From Nitrosomonas sp. (lineage in GTDB: Bacteria > Pseudomonadota > Gammaproteobacteria > Burkholderiales > Nitrosomonadaceae), in assembly GCA_021604405.1 (NCBI GenBank), contig BQJA01000003.1:31654-95653 (forward strand): a stretch of DNA of 64,000 nt, read 5' to 3'. The notes beneath the pieces were generated by a model. It did no database searches and had not been told where the DNA came from. It worked only from the letters and a program-made list of their open reading frames with translations. Numbering within the stretch: position 1 is the stretch's first letter; each line of letters opens with the position of its first letter. The translations under genes were made by a program, and so were the position numbers. Below, piece by piece: positions 61,442 to 64,000 of this stretch.

Positions 61442-62637
61442 ACACGGTTGACACGCTGCAATTTGCATTTCGTGCCCTGACTGCACACCGATTCCGTACA
61501 TTTCTAACCGCATCTGGCATTGCCATCGGAATTGCTGCCGTTATCCTGCTGACATCAATCGGAGAAGGCATCCAACGGTTTGTCGTATCAGAATTTACCC
61601 AGTTTGGCACCAATATTATTAATATTACACCCGGAAAGATCACCACACATGGCGGATCGTTGGGTGCTATTGGGAGCGCGCGACTTCTTACCATCGAGGA
61701 TGCCATCGCGCTTAAGCACTCCCGATATGCCCAACATATCAATACCAGTGTTATGGGAAATGCGGAAATCCGCGCGCAAGGACGCAGCCGGCGTGTCACG
61801 ATATACGGCCAGAGCCCCGACTTTCCCTACGTATTCAATATGTCTGTATCAACGGGGCAGTTTCTCCCTGCGGATGACCCGCGAAACCCTCGCGCCTATG
61901 CTGTTTTAGGCGCCAAAGTACGCACCGAATTATTCGGTAACACGAATCCCCTCGGTGCTATTTTACAAGTTGGCGAATCCCGTTTTCGTGTTATTGGCGT
62001 GATGGCTGCAAAGGGACAGGTTCTTGGGTTCGATCTTGATGATACTGTTTATATTCCTACCACGCGCGCACTGGAAGTCTTCAACCGGGAAGGTTTAATG
62101 GAAATAAACGTTGCCTATCCACCTGAGGTTCCGGTACAGGTTGTCACAAACGATCTTCATCGAATTCTTGTAGCGCGCCATGGACGTGAAGATTTCACGC
62201 TCACCCCGCAGCAGCAAATGCTCAGCACACTTACAACCGTATTGAATGTGCTGAAATTTGCAGTCGCTGCACTGGGCGGAATATCCTTGCTGGTCGGCGC
62301 GGTCGGTATGGTGACACTAATGCATATTGCGGTGTCTGAACGTATTGCGGAAATCGGTCTGCTCACGGCAATGGGCGCAACACGAAATCGCATCCGCATT
62401 CTTTTTTTAATGGAATCCACGGTCTTATCAACGTTAGGTGGTCTCGGTGGTTTAATGATAGGCTCAGGCATTGCGTGGCTGCTCAAAGTTCTCGTCAGCG
62501 GCCTGCCGGTGAGCACGCCATGGGATTACGTGCTTGGCGCGTTGATCTTATCCGTACTTATTGGTTTAGTCGCCGGTGTTATGCCTGCCATGCGGGCAGC
62601 CAAATTGGATCCGGTAACCGCATTGCGAACGGAATAA
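61438..62637 (+). CDS. MacB/FtsX-type ABC transporter permease (second)
   Basis: RTFLTASGIAIGIAAVILLTSIGEGIQRFVVSEFTQFGTNIINITPGK; ERIAEIGLLTAMGATRNRI. Confidence 0.93.
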   Translation: MNTVDTLQFAFRALTAHRFRTFLTASGIAIGIAAVILLTSIGEGIQRFVVSEFTQFGTNIINITPGKITTHGGSLGAIGSARLLTIEDAIALKHSRYAQHINTSVMGNAEIRAQGRSRRVTIYGQSPDFPYVFNMSVSTGQFLPADDPRNPRAYAVLGAKVRTELFGNTNPLGAILQVGESRFRVIGVMAAKGQVLGFDLDDTVYIPTTRALEVFNREGLMEINVAYPPEVPVQVVTNDLHRILVARHGREDFTLTPQQQMLSTLTTVLNVLKFAVAALGGISLLVGAVGMVTLMHIAVSERIAEIGLLTAMGATRNRIRILFLMESTVLSTLGGLGGLMIGSGIAWLLKVLVSGLPVSTPWDYVLGALILSVLIGLVAGVMPAMRAAKLDPVTALRTE

Positions 62638-62879
62638 ATAGTCCAGAGATCATTTTTATACGACCACAAAGCCGCAAAAAGCAATCCTTGCGCTATTTTC
62701 CTTCAGTTACAAAAAACAAAAAATATTTTCAAATTTTTATAACTGCACAAACAGACTTAACAAATATGCACTTGTCGAGATAACCTATTAAAATGATTGA
62801 AGTTAAATCGTAAAGTTTCGTTAAGTCAGATAGCAAAAGTGTTCGCAAAGTACTATAATGAAATACAATGTGTGTTTGT

Positions 62880-62909
62880 GTTGACAAAGCGCATTTATTG
62901 TGACTAAAT
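62880..62909 (+). promoter_or_regulatory. Putative sigma70 promoter TTGACA-N18-TAAATA
   Basis: gTTGACAaagcgcatttattgtgacTAAATAtg upstream of 63074 (or 63107) gene. Confidence 0.4.
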
Positions 62910-63106
62910 ATGAGCGTGACATTAAAAAGCGTGTAACATATTGATCAGAAATATGGTTCTATAGTCTACTTGGTAGGCGATTAGCGCATTTCATGACGCA
63001 ATTTCATATAGTCACTGAGTAAAAATATAATTGAATGTAGCATATAAACTACACTTGACTTTTAACAATAATAATGTTGTGTGATTTTTTAAATAGGAGA
63101 TCTGTC

Positions 63107-63697
63107 ATGATCAAAAAATCAAGTATTTGGGCCTTATTCTTCATCTTTCTTTATGTTCTTCCTAGTGTCTCTATGGCAAATGAGGAGGATAGACATCATC
63201 GCCATGGCAAACATGACAACAACCATCTTATCGTAAAGTTGCTGGGGCATAGCGAGGCGTATGTACCGGATTGGGATGTCCCAAATGCAGAGAGTGATGT
63301 TGTGTGCCAAGATATTGACTTGGTTGATTTGAAAAGCAATGAAGTTATTGGTGCAGCAACAGACTGCTTCTCAAGTATTGAGCCAGACAGTGTTGGCGGT
63401 GGCGCCGGTTTTATTGGCACGTCTTTTCTTTACTTCCCCGAGGGCACGATCGTTTCCCAAGGTAAATTTACAGCACGACCAGTGTTACAGGAAACCACCT
63501 CAATAACTGGCGTACCGATTACTGCGATAACAGGCGCAGCCGCCGAAGGAAACACAATTATTTGGGGATCGGGAAAATATGAAAATGCTAAGGGTAATGT
63601 GCGAGTCTCTGGCATGGTTAACGATACAGAATACGCATTTATGCCAGGCGACCCAATATATTTCGATTGCATTTTTGACATACAATTGTTTGATTAA
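63107..63697 (+). CDS. Secreted allene-oxide-cyclase-barrel/dirigent-like protein (start at MIKKSSIW)
   Basis: Signal peptide MIKKSSIWALFFIFLYVLPSVSMA; IGAATDCFSSI, GTIVSQGKFT, AITGAAAEGNTIIWGSGKYENAKGNVRVSGMV. Confidence 0.7.
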   Translation: MIKKSSIWALFFIFLYVLPSVSMANEEDRHHRHGKHDNNHLIVKLLGHSEAYVPDWDVPNAESDVVCQDIDLVDLKSNEVIGAATDCFSSIEPDSVGGGAGFIGTSFLYFPEGTIVSQGKFTARPVLQETTSITGVPITAITGAAAEGNTIIWGSGKYENAKGNVRVSGMVNDTEYAFMPGDPIYFDCIFDIQLFD

Positions 63698-64000
63698 TAG
63701 ATATAAATCATAACAATTCACTCATCCAGGCTAATTAAATTTAGTCTGGATGATTTAGATATCAAACAGGCCCTGTTTTTAACTATCTGCGGAAATTCTT
63801 CCTGTTAAGTATATTTAAATCCAGCTACCCGAGGTGTTGGTTTCGATGCACTGGCAAGCAAAAAATGCCTTCATCGTCTGAGAATATTTCAACAAACAAC
63901 CCGGTATAGAAATAAGTCAATTAAAGCGGGTTTTGATTTAATGTCTCACAACTCCGGCTAATATACGGTAGTTATCCCTGCTAGTCCGCGGCACAAGCAA

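Noticed and set aside
1-64000. CRISPR arrays, prophage, intact IS elements, known defence systems
   Set aside because: No regularly spaced direct repeats, transposase/integrase motifs or defence-gene signatures were seen on reading both strands and the ORF track.

Overview
Bacterial chromosomal window of about 64 kb, densely coding. Gene content and order (fimT/pilVWXY1 next to thiO and ispH, regBA, ribD-nrdR-glyA, clpSA, his-HIT-tatABC) look betaproteobacterial, and a Nitrosomonadaceae-like host is my inference from remembered gene orders, not a measured assignment. Most of the window is housekeeping: minor type IV pilins with a truncated pilY1, ispH, a DAHP-synthase-family protein, a ClC protein, RegB/RegA, ribD, nrdR, glyA, clpA/clpS, a cold-shock gene, icd, pyrC, rsmI, hisCBHAFIE and tatABC. 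Accessory stretches (about 31-40 kb and 50-64 kb) hold secreted or RTX-type proteins, a SufR-like regulator with small membrane proteins, an orphan FecR, a membrane-embedded MutS-like ATPase, a MacAB-type exporter with two FtsX permeases, and an allene-oxide-cyclase-barrel-like secreted protein. I saw no CRISPR array, rRNA, tRNA or intact transposase. I did not find a clearly new multi-gene system. The best leads are: (1) a ClC protein lacking both key glutamates (GRYGP instead of GREGP); (2) a SufR-like Cys-rich regulator divergent from two small membrane genes with an operator-like inverted repeat; (3) two neighbouring secreted-protein genes sharing a CTAAAGTT-type upstream element at matching distance; (4) a MutS-like ATPase with transmembrane segments; (5) degenerate EAL and cNMP-binding domains; (6) several strong unexplained intergenic hairpins, including a 17-bp perfect stem at 19296-19333; and (7) a his operon with no hisG/hisD upstream and a decayed ORF in the scar.
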